DNA from: Cellvibrionaceae bacterium AOL6 | GTDB lineage: Bacteria; Pseudomonadota; Gammaproteobacteria; Pseudomonadales; Cellvibrionaceae | Length of the DNA: 64,000 bases | NCBI GenBank assembly: GCA_003265435.1 | Contig: NOXC01000006.1 | Location: 153,591-217,590 of the forward strand | Reading direction: 5' to 3' | Shown here: one piece after another, positions 1-8,513 of the stretch | Numbering within the stretch: position 1 is the first letter of the stretch | How the letters are laid out: the number at the start of each line of letters is the position of its first letter | Notes under the pieces: generated by a model | The model's database searches: none | What the model saw: the letters and a program-made list of their open reading frames with translations, nothing else | Told to the model about the DNA's origin: nothing | Translations under genes and position numbers: made by a program

Positions 1-321
1 AATGATTTTATTCAGTGCGCTGTCGGCATTGGCGGCCAGGGCCTGATCACTCCAGGCTCTGACCATGCGCACACCTAAAATCAACGCTTCCACTTCGTCC
101 GCATCAAACATCAACGGCGGCATGTCGAAATGCCGCATGATGCGATACCCCACGCCCGCCTCTCCCTCGATCGGAATACCGGCCCCTTCCAGCTTCTGCA
201 TGTCTCGATAAATCGTTCGAATGGAGACGTCCAGTTGCTCCGACAAGTCACGAGCAGTCAACACGGTGCGGCGATTACGCAACAGATTGACGATTTTCAA
301 GAGTCTTTCAGTGTGCTGCAT
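1..321 (-). CDS. YafY-type HTH/WYL transcriptional regulator (partial, N-terminal 107 aa)
   Basis: Translating the minus strand from the ATG at 321 gives 107 residues that run off the window edge. The first ~55 residues form a DeoR/YafY-like winged helix-turn-helix (it opens MQHTERLLKIVNLL; the recognition part reads LSEQLDVSIRTIYRDMQKLE), followed by the GIPIEGEAGVGYR wing and the PPLMFDADEVEAL linker typical of regulators with a C-terminal WYL ligand-binding domain. The WYL part lies outside the window. The gene follows the small gene at 367-693 by 45 bp on the same strand, so the two are probably one transcript. The ligand is unknown. Confidence 0.85.
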   Translation of the reverse strand, partial: MQHTERLLKIVNLLRNRRTVLTARDLSEQLDVSIRTIYRDMQKLEGAGIPIEGEAGVGYRIMRHFDMPPLMFDADEVEALILGVRMVRAWSDQALAANADSALNKII

Positions 322-366
322 GCGCAGGGCATTCCTGTGGTAACGGTACTGGCGAGCGCAGGCGTA

Positions 367-693
367 TTACGCGCGCAGTGGCTGCTTCGACGGACAGATG
401 TGCGACACGACCGTCGCTTTCGTCGCGACCACCGTATCCAAATCCAGCATGTCCATCCAGGCCTCAAACGCCTCATCCGCCATCAAGGGCTCGACGGCCG
501 CGTGCGCCTCGTTATCTTTCCAGTAAACCACATCCTGCCACTGCTGTGCATCGACTCGGGCCAAAGTGCGATACAGGAAGCCCTCTGCCCCCAGTAACAG
601 CCTGTCGACAGCGGCACTCTGTCGTAAGAGATCGGATTCCTGCACGCCCGGAATAGGGCGAAAACGGTATATTTGCATAACGGTATGATTCAT
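367..693 (-). CDS. Small dimeric alpha/beta-barrel (ABM-like) protein
   Basis: 108 residues, starting at the ATG at 693, which is preceded by a good ribosome site (AAGGAGAG). The reading frame stays open further upstream, but that stretch is low in plausible protein character and lacks a ribosome site. The protein begins MNHTVMQIYRFRPIPGV and has an EGFLYRTLAR strand and a VVYWKDNEAHAAVE segment. This pattern is that of small ferredoxin-like dimeric barrels (antibiotic-biosynthesis-monooxygenase fold). No catalytic residue can be assigned. It lies upstream of the YafY-type regulator gene, a pairing often seen for this fold, so it may be its target or a co-regulated detoxification protein. The function is inferred from fold only. 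Confidence 0.6.
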   Translation of the reverse strand: MNHTVMQIYRFRPIPGVQESDLLRQSAAVDRLLLGAEGFLYRTLARVDAQQWQDVVYWKDNEAHAAVEPLMADEAFEAWMDMLDLDTVVATKATVVSHICPSKQPLRA

Positions 694-898
694 GGTGACT
701 CTCCTTGCCCCAGCGGGATTGAAGCCCATCTTCAACACCCGAACTGCCACTATAAGCGGCCCCTGCTGACAGCTGCCTGTCAGTAGCCATGCAAGAACGC
801 ATTCTCGCATTGAATTAGCGGCCACAAGACCTAGAATGAAGGTTGGAATCGATGTTGATATCGATGAAGCTATTGGATCAGGAAGGCTAGGAATTGCC

Positions 899-1858
899 AT
901 GACGCCGCTTTACCCCGAGATCAAACCTTTTGCTCGCCACGACCTCAAAGTGGACGACCTGCATACGCTCTACATTGAAGAGTGCGGCATCCCCGATGGC
1001 ATACCCATCCTCTTTATTCACGGGGGCCCGGGAGCGGGCTGTAGCGGGGATGATCGCCGCTTTTTCGACCCCGAGAAATACCGCATCATCCTGTTCGATC
1101 AACGCGGCTCCGGGCGCTCTCGTCCACATGCCGAGCTGACACACAATGACAGCCAGGCGCTGGTGTCCGACATCGAAAAAATCCGTCTGCTGCTCAATGT
1201 CGACCGCTGGGCACTGTTTGGCGGCTCCTGGGGCTCCACACTCGCCTTGCTCTATGCGCAAACGCACCCGGAACGGGTCCTGGCGATGGTGCTGCGAGGT
1301 ATTTTCCTCTGCCGGGATGAAGACCTCGAGTGGTTCTACCAGTCCGGTGCGGATCGCCTGTTCCCGGACTACTGGCAGGATTTTATTCAGGTACTGGACG
1401 CGTCCGAGCGAAGCAACATCTTGCAGGCGTATTACAAAAAGCTGACCGGCGACAACGAATTGGCCAAAATGGCTGCGGCTAAAGCCTGGTCTTTGTGGGA
1501 GGGTCGCTGCGCGACACTGCGACCTCATCACGATGTCGTCGCGCGTTTCAGCGAGCCGCACCTGGCGCTGTCGCTCGCGAGAATTGAAGCGCACTATTTC
1601 ATGAACCAGGCCTTTATGGAGCCCAATCAGCTGCTGCGCGATTGCGAGCGTCTGCACGGCATCCCCGGCACGATTATTCATGGCCGTTACGACGTAATAT
1701 GCCCGCTCGACAATGCCTGGGAGCTACACCGATGCTGGCCGGATTCCGAGTTGCAAATTATCCGCGATGCCGGGCACTCAGCCTATGAGCCCTCTATCGC
1801 CGATGCGCTCGTGAAAGCGACGGACCAACTCGCCAAGCGCTTAGACGAAAACGCATAG
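899..1858 (+). CDS. pip: Proline iminopeptidase
   Basis: Alpha/beta-hydrolase of 319 residues, the usual length for the S33 family. It removes N-terminal proline from peptides in the cytoplasm. Visible family motifs in order: HGGPGAGC (oxyanion hole), FDQRGSGRS, the nucleophile elbow GGSWGSTLA, the catalytic Asp region HGRYDVICP and the catalytic His in DAGHSAYEP. The frame is open from 836, but the ATG at 899 matches the family N-terminus (MTPLYPEIKPF) and has AGGAA upstream. The gene is convergent with the sensor kinase gene, only 26 bp away, with no obvious terminator between. Confidence 0.95.
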   Translation: MTPLYPEIKPFARHDLKVDDLHTLYIEECGIPDGIPILFIHGGPGAGCSGDDRRFFDPEKYRIILFDQRGSGRSRPHAELTHNDSQALVSDIEKIRLLLNVDRWALFGGSWGSTLALLYAQTHPERVLAMVLRGIFLCRDEDLEWFYQSGADRLFPDYWQDFIQVLDASERSNILQAYYKKLTGDNELAKMAAAKAWSLWEGRCATLRPHHDVVARFSEPHLALSLARIEAHYFMNQAFMEPNQLLRDCERLHGIPGTIIHGRYDVICPLDNAWELHRCWPDSELQIIRDAGHSAYEPSIADALVKATDQLAKRLDENA

Positions 1859-1884
1859 CGCGCGGTACTGGGTCAGTGTTGGGC

Positions 1885-3147
1885 CTAGCCAGTTTTGGGC
1901 CAGGCAAGCGTGAATTGCGCCCCACCGAGCTCCGAGCGCGTCACCGTCGCGTCCCCTCCGTGCCACTCCATGATTTTTTTCACGAGGGCGAGGCCGAGCC
2001 CAAACCCACTGTCCTGCTCGCACGGCCCCCGTACGAATGCGTCAAAAAGCGTGTCCTGCAATGCATCAGGGACGCCAGGGCCATCGTCTTCCACGACAAT
2101 GCAATAGCGCTCATCGCAGCTTTCTAGCCGCACGCGAATGGTATGTTGTGCGTAGCGCTGTGCATTGTTCAATAAATTGCGAACCGCGTGCTCCATCAGC
2201 TGCCACTCACAGCGCCACAGCGTAGCGCCATCTGAGTTCACGAGCGCGTAGTTAAGCGGTGACACTTCCCGTTTTTGGGCGAGCAGCTCCTCGATCATTG
2301 CCGCCATATCGCCACACTGCAGGTTCAAACTCGCGCCTTGCTTTTCGAGTGCGGCAAAACTTAAAAAGGCGGCGATCAGGGATTCCATATCGCGCACATC
2401 TCGGCCCAAGGCCAACAGCCCGGCATCGTCCTCACCGATTTTACGACCGAGGCTATCCAGAGTGAATTTCATACGTGCCAAAGGGGTGCGCAACTCGTGA
2501 GAAATGGCATGGGTCATGATTTTCTGGGTCGACAGCAAGTCTGTGATGCGAGCCGACATGTGCACATAAGCCTGCTGCAATTCCGCAATGGCCGAGCCTG
2601 CTCGAACCACGGGTGCATCAAAGCGGGCGTCGTGACCGAGGTGACGCGTCGACTCACGCAGCATTCTTAAATCCCGCGCCAACGGCCAGAACCAGAACAG
2701 CACAAGCAGGCCAAGCATCGCGTAAAAAAACAGGATCAGCGCACGATACACCCAGGTCAACTCCGCATGTTCGGAGCGTACGCGCATCTCCAGTACCAGC
2801 GGCGCCTGATCAAACTTGAGATACATACGCCGATGTCCCTCGGCCTCGTGAATCGTCACAGGTGAACCCGATTCAAGACGTTCCAGCAATGACGAGGACG
2901 CCAGCTCATCCAGGCCCAGCACGCGCACCTCTAGGCCATGTTGCGCCACCCTGGCCTGCAGGTCAGCGGTCGCCGCTTGCGGGTCATGGGTCGTCGTGAG
3001 CGATTCGAGAACACGCATTAATGGCAGCACGGTCGAGGAAAGAGGAGGCTCAGGCGCAAACTGTCGCCAAACGAATTCCGTCAACGCTCCCAGCGCCACG
3101 ACCGAGACGACCAGCAGAAGATAGAGCGACAACAGGCCGCGCTTCAC
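1885..3147 (-). CDS. RstB-like sensor histidine kinase
   Basis: 420 residues. TM1 at ~5-27, a periplasmic domain of ~100 residues, TM2 at ~134-155, HAMP, then a HisKA domain with the phosphoacceptor His217 in AISHELRTPLARMKF. The ATPase has the N box NLLNNAQRYA, G1 box EDDGPGVPD and G2 box GFGLGLALVKK. All kinase motifs are intact. The gene follows the response regulator by 18 bp on the same strand and probably phosphorylates it. The H-box and layout resemble RstB of enterobacteria. The mipA-DUF3019-regulator-kinase order suggests envelope or cationic-stress sensing; the signal itself cannot be read from sequence. Confidence 0.9.
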   Translation of the reverse strand: MKRGLLSLYLLLVVSVVALGALTEFVWRQFAPEPPLSSTVLPLMRVLESLTTTHDPQAATADLQARVAQHGLEVRVLGLDELASSSLLERLESGSPVTIHEAEGHRRMYLKFDQAPLVLEMRVRSEHAELTWVYRALILFFYAMLGLLVLFWFWPLARDLRMLRESTRHLGHDARFDAPVVRAGSAIAELQQAYVHMSARITDLLSTQKIMTHAISHELRTPLARMKFTLDSLGRKIGEDDAGLLALGRDVRDMESLIAAFLSFAALEKQGASLNLQCGDMAAMIEELLAQKREVSPLNYALVNSDGATLWRCEWQLMEHAVRNLLNNAQRYAQHTIRVRLESCDERYCIVVEDDGPGVPDALQDTLFDAFVRGPCEQDSGFGLGLALVKKIMEWHGGDATVTRSELGGAQFTLAWPKTG

Positions 3148-3165
3148 AGGACGCGCACCATCGCG

Positions 3166-3858
3166 TTACCAGACATCCGCCACGAAGAGATAGCCCCGCC
3201 CCCAGATGGTTTTGATTTTTTGGGGCTGCTCCGAATCGTCACCGAGCTTTTTTCGAAGTTGGGAAATACGGACATCAATTGTGCGATCGAGCCCGTCATA
3301 GGGGCGGCCGTAGATTTTATTAAACAAGTATTCGCGGCTGAGCACTTCTCCGGCCTTCTGGGCCAGTACGGCGAGCAAATCAAATTCATGACTGGTCAGC
3401 GACACGTCTTTTGACGCCAGAGTGACCGTCCTTGCCGCCAGATCGATACGCAATGCCCCGACGGCAATCAAAGGCGTATCCTCTTCAGATACCGCGCCGC
3501 TGCGACGCAGTAAGGCCCTCAAGCGCGCCAGCAGCACTCGCGGCTCGACGGGTTTAATGACATAGTCGTCCGCACCGAACTCAAAGCCAAGGACCTGATC
3601 CAAGTCGGAATCGCGTGCGGTCAACATCAGAATGGGCGCGGTGAACTCCGGACGCAAGTCTCGACAGATACTCAGGCCATCCATACCCGGAAGGCCTATA
3701 TCCAAAATCAAAAGGTCGGGGTTGAGGGCGCGCACCTGGCGCGGGACATTGTGGCCAAAGCCTTCGACAACCACGTCAAATTCATGCTCTTCCAAGAATT
3801 GACGCACTAATTGAGCCAGCCGTTCATCGTCTTCTGCGAGCAATACCAGCCGTTTCAC
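3166..3858 (-). CDS. OmpR/RstA-like response regulator
   Basis: Receiver domain (acidic pocket AEDDE, phospho-Asp53 in LILDIGLPGMDG, switch Thr in LMLTARDSD, Lys in YVIKPVEPR) followed by an OmpR-type winged helix ending IWGRGYLFVADVW. The frame is open to 3909, but the GTG at 3858 is preferred: GGAG lies 8 nt upstream and it places the N-terminus (VKRLVLLAEDDE) at the start of the receiver. The protein is then 230 residues. It forms an operon with the kinase downstream and probably controls the mipA/DUF3019 genes transcribed in the same direction just upstream. Confidence 0.92.
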   Translation of the reverse strand: MKRLVLLAEDDERLAQLVRQFLEEHEFDVVVEGFGHNVPRQVRALNPDLLILDIGLPGMDGLSICRDLRPEFTAPILMLTARDSDLDQVLGFEFGADDYVIKPVEPRVLLARLRALLRRSGAVSEEDTPLIAVGALRIDLAARTVTLASKDVSLTSHEFDLLAVLAQKAGEVLSREYLFNKIYGRPYDGLDRTIDVRISQLRKKLGDDSEQPQKIKTIWGRGYLFVADVW

Positions 3859-3932
3859 GTTTTTTCTCCGTTGGGGTATATCAACTCGAAGCGTGCGTGC
3901 GGTGTGCACCTTTGCGTTCGAGAAGTCAGACC

Positions 3933-4343
3933 CTAAAAAAAGCTCCAGGGGTTTCTGCGTCGATGGCGAAACGCTTTATTATCGTGCACGACCTCGAAGC
4001 GCTCGGCAACCAAGGGTGTGCCGTCTTCAATTTCACGTAATTCAAATTCAATATTATCCCCGGTGCGTATTTCGACTTCGTGGTGCCCCTCACGCTCGTC
4101 TTCCCAGCAGCGCAGCGGTAGAGACTTACCACTCTGAAACAGACACACCGACGTGGCGGCGCGCGCGGACCAGACCAATTCCAACTGGTCGTGACATTCG
4201 CGCTCGTCGGCATCGAGCACACACAATCGCGGCTTCACACTAAAGCGAATTCCCGACTCACCCGCCAATGCCCAGAGTGACATGCCGGACAGAAGTGCCC
4301 CCAGTGTATACACACTGAAGAGACGAAGCCTTCGTCGAGACAC
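3933..4343 (-). CDS. DUF3019-family periplasmic protein
   Basis: About 136 residues from a GTG at 4343; a TTG at 4370 would overlap the upstream gene by 23 bp, and neither start has a strong ribosome site. An Arg-rich n-region and hydrophobic stretch (LFSVYTLGALLSGMSLWALA) form a signal peptide. The mature part has the DUF3019 pattern: FSVKPRLCVLDADERECHDQ, then VCLFQSGKSLPLRCWED. Four Cys in these two blocks may form disulfides. DUF3019 genes commonly sit between a MipA/OmpV porin-like gene and an RstAB-like system, exactly as here. The molecular role is not known. Confidence 0.75.
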   Translation of the reverse strand: MSRRRLRLFSVYTLGALLSGMSLWALAGESGIRFSVKPRLCVLDADERECHDQLELVWSARAATSVCLFQSGKSLPLRCWEDEREGHHEVEIRTGDNIEFELREIEDGTPLVAERFEVVHDNKAFRHRRRNPWSFF

Positions 4344-4347
4344 GCCG

Positions 4348-5289
4348 TTAGAAATGATACACGCCTCCAAAGAAGCCCGTCACCACGTCGTCTTCGGCGA
4401 CCAAGGGGCTGTCGGTCGCACTGTCACTCAGCCAGCGCCAGTGCAGTGTCGCCTGCAGGCTCCAGCGCTCCGTCAATCGGTAGTGCCAGTCCCCTCTCAC
4501 GAAAGGCGACACGCCGGCATCGGCTTCATACACCAGGCGAGGGTCATCGACTTCATCGGCTCGGATACCGTAGTAGTAATCCAGCGCGCGCGCGTCCTGC
4601 CAGATAAACCCGCCACTGACACTCAGCCAGTGCCGAGCATACACAAAATCGTGCAACACTGAGGCGCGAACTTCCTGCCCCTTGTGCACCCCGCTGATGT
4701 CCTGCAGCGCCTGAATCGTTACGTAGGTCGGCCCGGAAAACGCTCGATATTCAAAGCCCGCGAGCATCGCTAAATTACGGTCATGCAAATCATCTGTCGA
4801 AGGCGGAGCCGGCGACGCGGGACTTTGCTCAAGCTGCCTAACGCCGTCGGCCTCTTCACCCAACAGCGAATCGGCCTGTTCGGGCTGCACCGTCTGCGCC
4901 ATAAGCGGCGCCGAATTCACCCCTCCGCCAATCACCAGGTTGCCAATACTGAAATCGTTGAAAAACATGTGCTCGTAGGCGGGCGACATCAGCACATTGA
5001 ATTCCTGGTGCCGACTTTGCGCAAGCAAATAGCCGATGTTCAGGTTGTCGATAAAGAATCGCTCACCGTAGTAGTGAACGCTCGGCAACAGGACCAGAGG
5101 GAGGGGCTCACCGTCTTCGAGCGGGTTGCTTCGCGCACCCAGGCCGACGCCGAGTGACACCGCCCACGTGTCCACGGGAATACAGTCCCGCGTCTCTTCC
5201 ACGCAGTCTTCCGTCGCGTTCAGTAGAGGGAGAGGGAGCGCCACTAGGGCGATAAAAAGGCTGCGCCGGAGCTTCGCGTGTAGGGACAT
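4348..5289 (-). CDS. MipA/OmpV-family outer membrane protein
   Basis: 313 residues with a signal peptide (LRRSLFIALVALPLPLLNA), then a beta-barrel-like sequence with alternating aromatic strands ending in the C-terminal Phe typical of outer membrane barrels (GFFGGVYHF). The motifs SLGVGLGARSNPL, VLLPSVHYYGERFFIDN and the LNIGYLL strand match MipA/OmpV proteins, which are linked to murein-scaffold interaction and osmotic or antimicrobial stress. A Pro/Glu/Asp-rich loop of ~35 residues (around 133-170) is probably surface-exposed. The gene is first in an apparent operon with DUF3019, the response regulator and the kinase. Confidence 0.85.
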   Translation of the reverse strand: MSLHAKLRRSLFIALVALPLPLLNATEDCVEETRDCIPVDTWAVSLGVGLGARSNPLEDGEPLPLVLLPSVHYYGERFFIDNLNIGYLLAQSRHQEFNVLMSPAYEHMFFNDFSIGNLVIGGGVNSAPLMAQTVQPEQADSLLGEEADGVRQLEQSPASPAPPSTDDLHDRNLAMLAGFEYRAFSGPTYVTIQALQDISGVHKGQEVRASVLHDFVYARHWLSVSGGFIWQDARALDYYYGIRADEVDDPRLVYEADAGVSPFVRGDWHYRLTERWSLQATLHWRWLSDSATDSPLVAEDDVVTGFFGGVYHF

Positions 5290-5375
5290 GGGGTGCTATC
5301 GTAATGCATTTGCGGTATTGTCGCGATCCACTGCACACCACGTTGTAAATATTTGTACCGGGATTCAAACGGCTT

Positions 5376-5813
5376 ATGAAAGTGCTCCTGCAACGCAGCC
5401 TCGCGGCATCCGTCAGCGTAGACCAAAAAGTGGTTGGCGCCATTGATCACGGTCTCGTACTGTTGGTGGGCATTGAACCCGAAGACACGGAAGCCGTGCT
5501 CTCACGCATGGCGGACAAGGTGCTCGCGTACCGTGTGTTTTCCGACGCGCAAGGCAAAATGAACCTGAACGTCGGTGAGGCTGGCGGCGGCGTGCTGGTG
5601 ATTTCACAATTCACATTGGCCGCCGATACGCGCAAAGGCTTGCGCCCGAGCTTTAGCCGCGCCGCGCCACCGGCCCAAGCGGAAACTCTGTTCGCGCGCT
5701 TCGTCGAGTTGCTGAAGGCGCGACACGATTGTATTGAGACCGGTATATTTGCAGCCGACATGAAAGTCAGCCTGACCAATGACGGTCCGGTGACCTTTTT
5801 GCTCGAGATGTGA
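5376..5813 (+). CDS. dtd: D-aminoacyl-tRNA deacylase
   Basis: 145 residues, the standard length. It hydrolyses D-aminoacyl-tRNAs in the cytoplasm and so removes D-amino acids (and Gly) mischarged to tRNA. The catalytic signature SQFTLAADTRKGLRPSF and the C-terminal NDGPVTFLLEM (the GP-containing cis-proline motif that excludes L-aminoacyl ends) are both intact. The start ATG gives the canonical N-terminus MKVLLQRSLAASVSVD. It is divergent from mipA; the ribosome site is weak. Confidence 0.97.
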   Translation: MKVLLQRSLAASVSVDQKVVGAIDHGLVLLVGIEPEDTEAVLSRMADKVLAYRVFSDAQGKMNLNVGEAGGGVLVISQFTLAADTRKGLRPSFSRAAPPAQAETLFARFVELLKARHDCIETGIFAADMKVSLTNDGPVTFLLEM

Positions 5814-5913
5814 ACCCAACTCACGATGGCCGTTGATCCGCGGGGCTTGCCCTGCGAGTAGAACAAATTATAATCACCCCACACCACAGCGATAACAACA
5901 AGACGAGGTGAGC

Positions 5914-6141
5914 ATGGACCCCTTATCGGCTTCTTTTATAACTTTCGGCGCTGTACTACTCCTTGCGAGTTGGGCCTACTTGATCATTGTCTCTTTCCGC
6001 AACGACTATAGCTGGGGTTTGACCTCGCTTTTCCTCCCACCTCTGTCTTACTTCTACAGTCTGTTTCAAATGAAGATCGCCGGCGCGGCGGTGGCGATGG
6101 CCTGCATCGGCAGCGTGTTGGTACTGTTCGGACTGATGTGA
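5914..6141 (+). CDS. Small two-TM membrane protein coupled to pxpA
   Basis: 75 residues from the ATG at 5914 (GAGG 7 nt upstream); a GTG at 5908 is the alternative. Two hydrophobic helices (FITFGAVLLLASWAYLIIVS and AAVAMACIGSVLVLFGL) flank a polar stretch rich in aromatics (NDYSWGLTSLFLPPLSYFYS). Its TGA stop overlaps the GTG start of pxpA (ATGTGA), implying translational coupling. No family is recognised with certainty. Position at the head of the 5-oxoprolinase operon suggests a link to 5-oxoproline metabolism or transport, but that is inference. Confidence 0.65.
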   Translation: MDPLSASFITFGAVLLLASWAYLIIVSFRNDYSWGLTSLFLPPLSYFYSLFQMKIAGAAVAMACIGSVLVLFGLM

Positions 6142-6869
6142 ATCGCCTGCTTCTAAATTGCGACCTCGGCGAGGGCATGGACCACGCCGATGCACGAATC
6201 ATCCCACTCATAGATCAGGCCAACATTGCCTGCGGTGGTCACGCCGGTGACGAGCGCAGCATGTTGCGCTGCATCAGCCTCGCCCATTTCCACCAGGTGG
6301 CTCTAGGCGCGCACCCAAGCTACCCCGACAAAGCGCACTTCGGGCGGCGCAGCCTGAAGATGTCTGCGCTCGCTCTGCGACAATCCCTGCACGACCAAGT
6401 TGCCTCATTCAATACGCTTTGCGAGCAACAGGGTTTGCGCATGCAACATATCAAGGCCCACGGCGCACTCTACAACGACAGTTTGCGCGAACCACGACTA
6501 TTGCGCATGCTGTTCGAGCTGGCCAGTGAATTCCATTGCGCACTGATGATTCAGGCCACCCCCGAATCCCACCCAAGCCGGGTGATGGTCAAGCGCTTCG
6601 CCAGAGAGTATGACGTGACGGTACTTAGAGAAGGCTTTGCGGATCGGCGCTACACCGAATCCGGCGCCCTGCAACCACGCAATGAACGAGGCGCGGTGCT
6701 GCATGAAGTCGAAGCCATCGTGCGCCAAGCCGAGGCCTTTGCCTCGCGCTCAGCCATCGAAAGCTGTGAGGGCATGCCACTGACTCTGGAAATTGAAAGC
6801 CTGTGTGTACACGGAGACAACGAGGTCGCAATCGAGGCGGTCGAAGCGATTCGCAATGTATGTTATTGA
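6138..6869 (+). CDS. pxpA: 5-oxoprolinase subunit A (LamB/YcsF family)
   Basis: 243 residues. With PxpB and PxpC it performs ATP-dependent opening of 5-oxoproline (pyroglutamate) to glutamate. The family signatures are clear: LNCDLGEGMDHAD at the N-terminus, DQANIACGGHAGDE, LGAHPSYPDKAHFGRR, IKAHGALYND and the C-terminal LCVHGDNEVAIE. The GTG start overlaps the stop of the preceding gene by 4 bases. The next gene begins inside the 3' end of this one, so the whole pxp group is tightly coupled. Confidence 0.95.
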   Translation: MNRLLLNCDLGEGMDHADARIIPLIDQANIACGGHAGDERSMLRCISLAHFHQVALGAHPSYPDKAHFGRRSLKMSALALRQSLHDQVASFNTLCEQQGLRMQHIKAHGALYNDSLREPRLLRMLFELASEFHCALMIQATPESHPSRVMVKRFAREYDVTVLREGFADRRYTESGALQPRNERGAVLHEVEAIVRQAEAFASRSAIESCEGMPLTLEIESLCVHGDNEVAIEAVEAIRNVCY

Positions 6870-7563
6870 ATGCCTGAGTGAGGACTGTTTGCAACTGCGC
6901 TTCGAGGAACATGAGCTGGAGCGTGTTTCCGCCTTGATACAGGCCATCGAGACCTTCTTGCGCACGCAGTACGCGAGCGCGCTGCGCGACGTGATCCCCG
7001 CCTATGCATCGCTGACCATTCAGCTGCGCTTCCCACAATGCCTGCCACAACATCTTGTCGAGCCGCTCAAGACATTTATTGATGGGTTCGAACAAAACCA
7101 AGAAGCCAGAGCCAGTCGCCACATCCAGCTCCCATGCTACTATGGCGGTGAGTTCGCACCAGACTTGGACCACGTCGCCACACACTGCGGCCTCAGCCGC
7201 ACCGACGTCGTCGCCCTGCATACTCAGACCCCGTACCGTGTCTATGCCATTGGCTTTGCGCCGGGCTTTCCCTATCTGGGCTTTACCTCTGCTGCGCTGG
7301 AGATTGGACGACGGGCCGAGCCGCGCACTCAGGTGGCTGCGGGCTCGGTAGGTCTCGCCGGACGACAGACAGGCATCTACCCTTGCAGCTCGCCGGGAGG
7401 CTGGCAAATCATTGGCAATTGCCCCGTCGCGATGTTTCAACCTAAGTCGCGTTCAGTGGCGTCGCTGTGCCCTTTGCGCGTTGGCGATACGGTGCACTTC
7501 TACGCGATTGATCGCGACGAATATCTTCATTTGAAAGCACAACACCATGCTGTCGCAAGCTGA
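6856..7563 (+). CDS. pxpB: 5-oxoprolinase subunit B (KipI-like)
   Basis: 235 residues from the ATG at 6856, which overlaps pxpA by 14 bp; a longer open frame upstream is only the pxpA shadow. It carries the carboxyltransferase subdomain-1 signatures LPCYYGGEFAPDLDHVA, VYAIGFAPGFPYLGF, RTQVAAGSVGLAGRQTGIYP and SPGGWQIIG. It works with PxpA and PxpC in pyroglutamate recycling in the cytoplasm. The Bacillus homolog KipI also inhibits a kinase, but gene context here favours the metabolic role. Confidence 0.93.
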   Translation: MYVIECLSEDCLQLRFEEHELERVSALIQAIETFLRTQYASALRDVIPAYASLTIQLRFPQCLPQHLVEPLKTFIDGFEQNQEARASRHIQLPCYYGGEFAPDLDHVATHCGLSRTDVVALHTQTPYRVYAIGFAPGFPYLGFTSAALEIGRRAEPRTQVAAGSVGLAGRQTGIYPCSSPGGWQIIGNCPVAMFQPKSRSVASLCPLRVGDTVHFYAIDRDEYLHLKAQHHAVAS

Positions 7564-8494
7564 TGCCAAGCTGCACTTGATGCAGTGTCGCGGGCGCGCG
7601 ATGGTACAGGACGATGGGCGTTATGGCTTGCAGCATCTCGGCGTCAGCGAAGGCGGCGCCGCTGACCGTGTGGCATTTTATTGGGCCAATCACCTGTTGG
7701 GGAACACCGCCGATGCCGCGGCGCTTGAGCTTGCTTTCGGTCATTTTTCTCTGCGCCTTAGTCACACAACGCGCCTCAGTATCAGCGGCGCTGAGCGTCG
7801 CATCACCCTGAACGGTAAAACGCTCTCCGGTGCGAGCAGCTTCGACGCCAATGCAGGAGATGTACTCGAATTAACCAACCCGACACGCGGCGTCTACAGC
7901 TACCTCGCCATCGCGGGAGGCTTCTGCGCCGCCGAAGTATTTGGCAGCCGCAGCATGAATGCGCGCGCCGGATTTGGCACACATGGGGGGCAACCCTTAA
8001 CCAGCGGCTGTGCCTTACCCTACCGTGTCTCAGCGCACAGCCCCCCTCGCGGCCTGAAACAGATTCCACCACGTTATCGACTGCCCCAGGGCTCGCCTCT
8101 CGTACTCAACGTGATCCCCGGAGCGCAATTCAATGCCCTGAGCAAAGAGGGGCTGAAGCGACTTTTTTCAAGCGTGTATGAAATCAAAACGGACAGCAAT
8201 GCGATGGGCATGCGTTTGGAAGGCCCTGAGGTCAACATCAATGCAGAGGAATTACTGTCTGCAGGTACGCCCGTGGGCTCAGTGCAAATTCCCGGTGACG
8301 GCAAGCCCATCGTGCTCATGACGGAACATCAGAGCATTGGCGGTTATCCACGTGTCGGCACCGTGTACAAACGCGACGTCGCGCGACTCAGTCAACTCAG
8401 GCCGGGAGAAAAGGTGCGTTTTGCAATGGGCAGCCTGACGCTGGCGCAGCGCGAATGGACAGGGATTCGGCGCTTTTTCGATTTGGTGGATTAA
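7547..8494 (+). CDS. pxpC: 5-oxoprolinase subunit C (biotin-dependent carboxyltransferase-like)
   Basis: 315 residues overlapping pxpB by 17 bp. It is the partner subunit of PxpB, with carboxyltransferase subdomain-2 features: QDDGRYGLQHLGVSEGGAAD, the SYLAIAGGF strand, GSRSMNARAGFGTHGG and the C-terminal VGTVYKRDVARLSQLRPGEKV. No biotin carboxylase or carrier is encoded nearby, consistent with the oxoprolinase assignment rather than urea or allophanate metabolism. The end is 19 bp from the convergent c-di-GMP gene, with no clear terminator. Confidence 0.92.
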   Translation: MLSQADAKLHLMQCRGRAMVQDDGRYGLQHLGVSEGGAADRVAFYWANHLLGNTADAAALELAFGHFSLRLSHTTRLSISGAERRITLNGKTLSGASSFDANAGDVLELTNPTRGVYSYLAIAGGFCAAEVFGSRSMNARAGFGTHGGQPLTSGCALPYRVSAHSPPRGLKQIPPRYRLPQGSPLVLNVIPGAQFNALSKEGLKRLFSSVYEIKTDSNAMGMRLEGPEVNINAEELLSAGTPVGSVQIPGDGKPIVLMTEHQSIGGYPRVGTVYKRDVARLSQLRPGEKVRFAMGSLTLAQREWTGIRRFFDLVD

Positions 8495-8513
8495 GCGCCC
8501 CATCCCAGACATT

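Noticed and set aside
887..1681. 264-codon open frame antisense to pip
   Set aside because: pip shows all catalytic motifs of the S33 family; the antisense frame has no domain or start signal.
6625..7440. 271-codon open frame on the minus strand over pxpA/pxpB
   Set aside because: Antisense to clear oxoprolinase genes, Arg/Ala/Cys-rich composition typical of a shadow frame.
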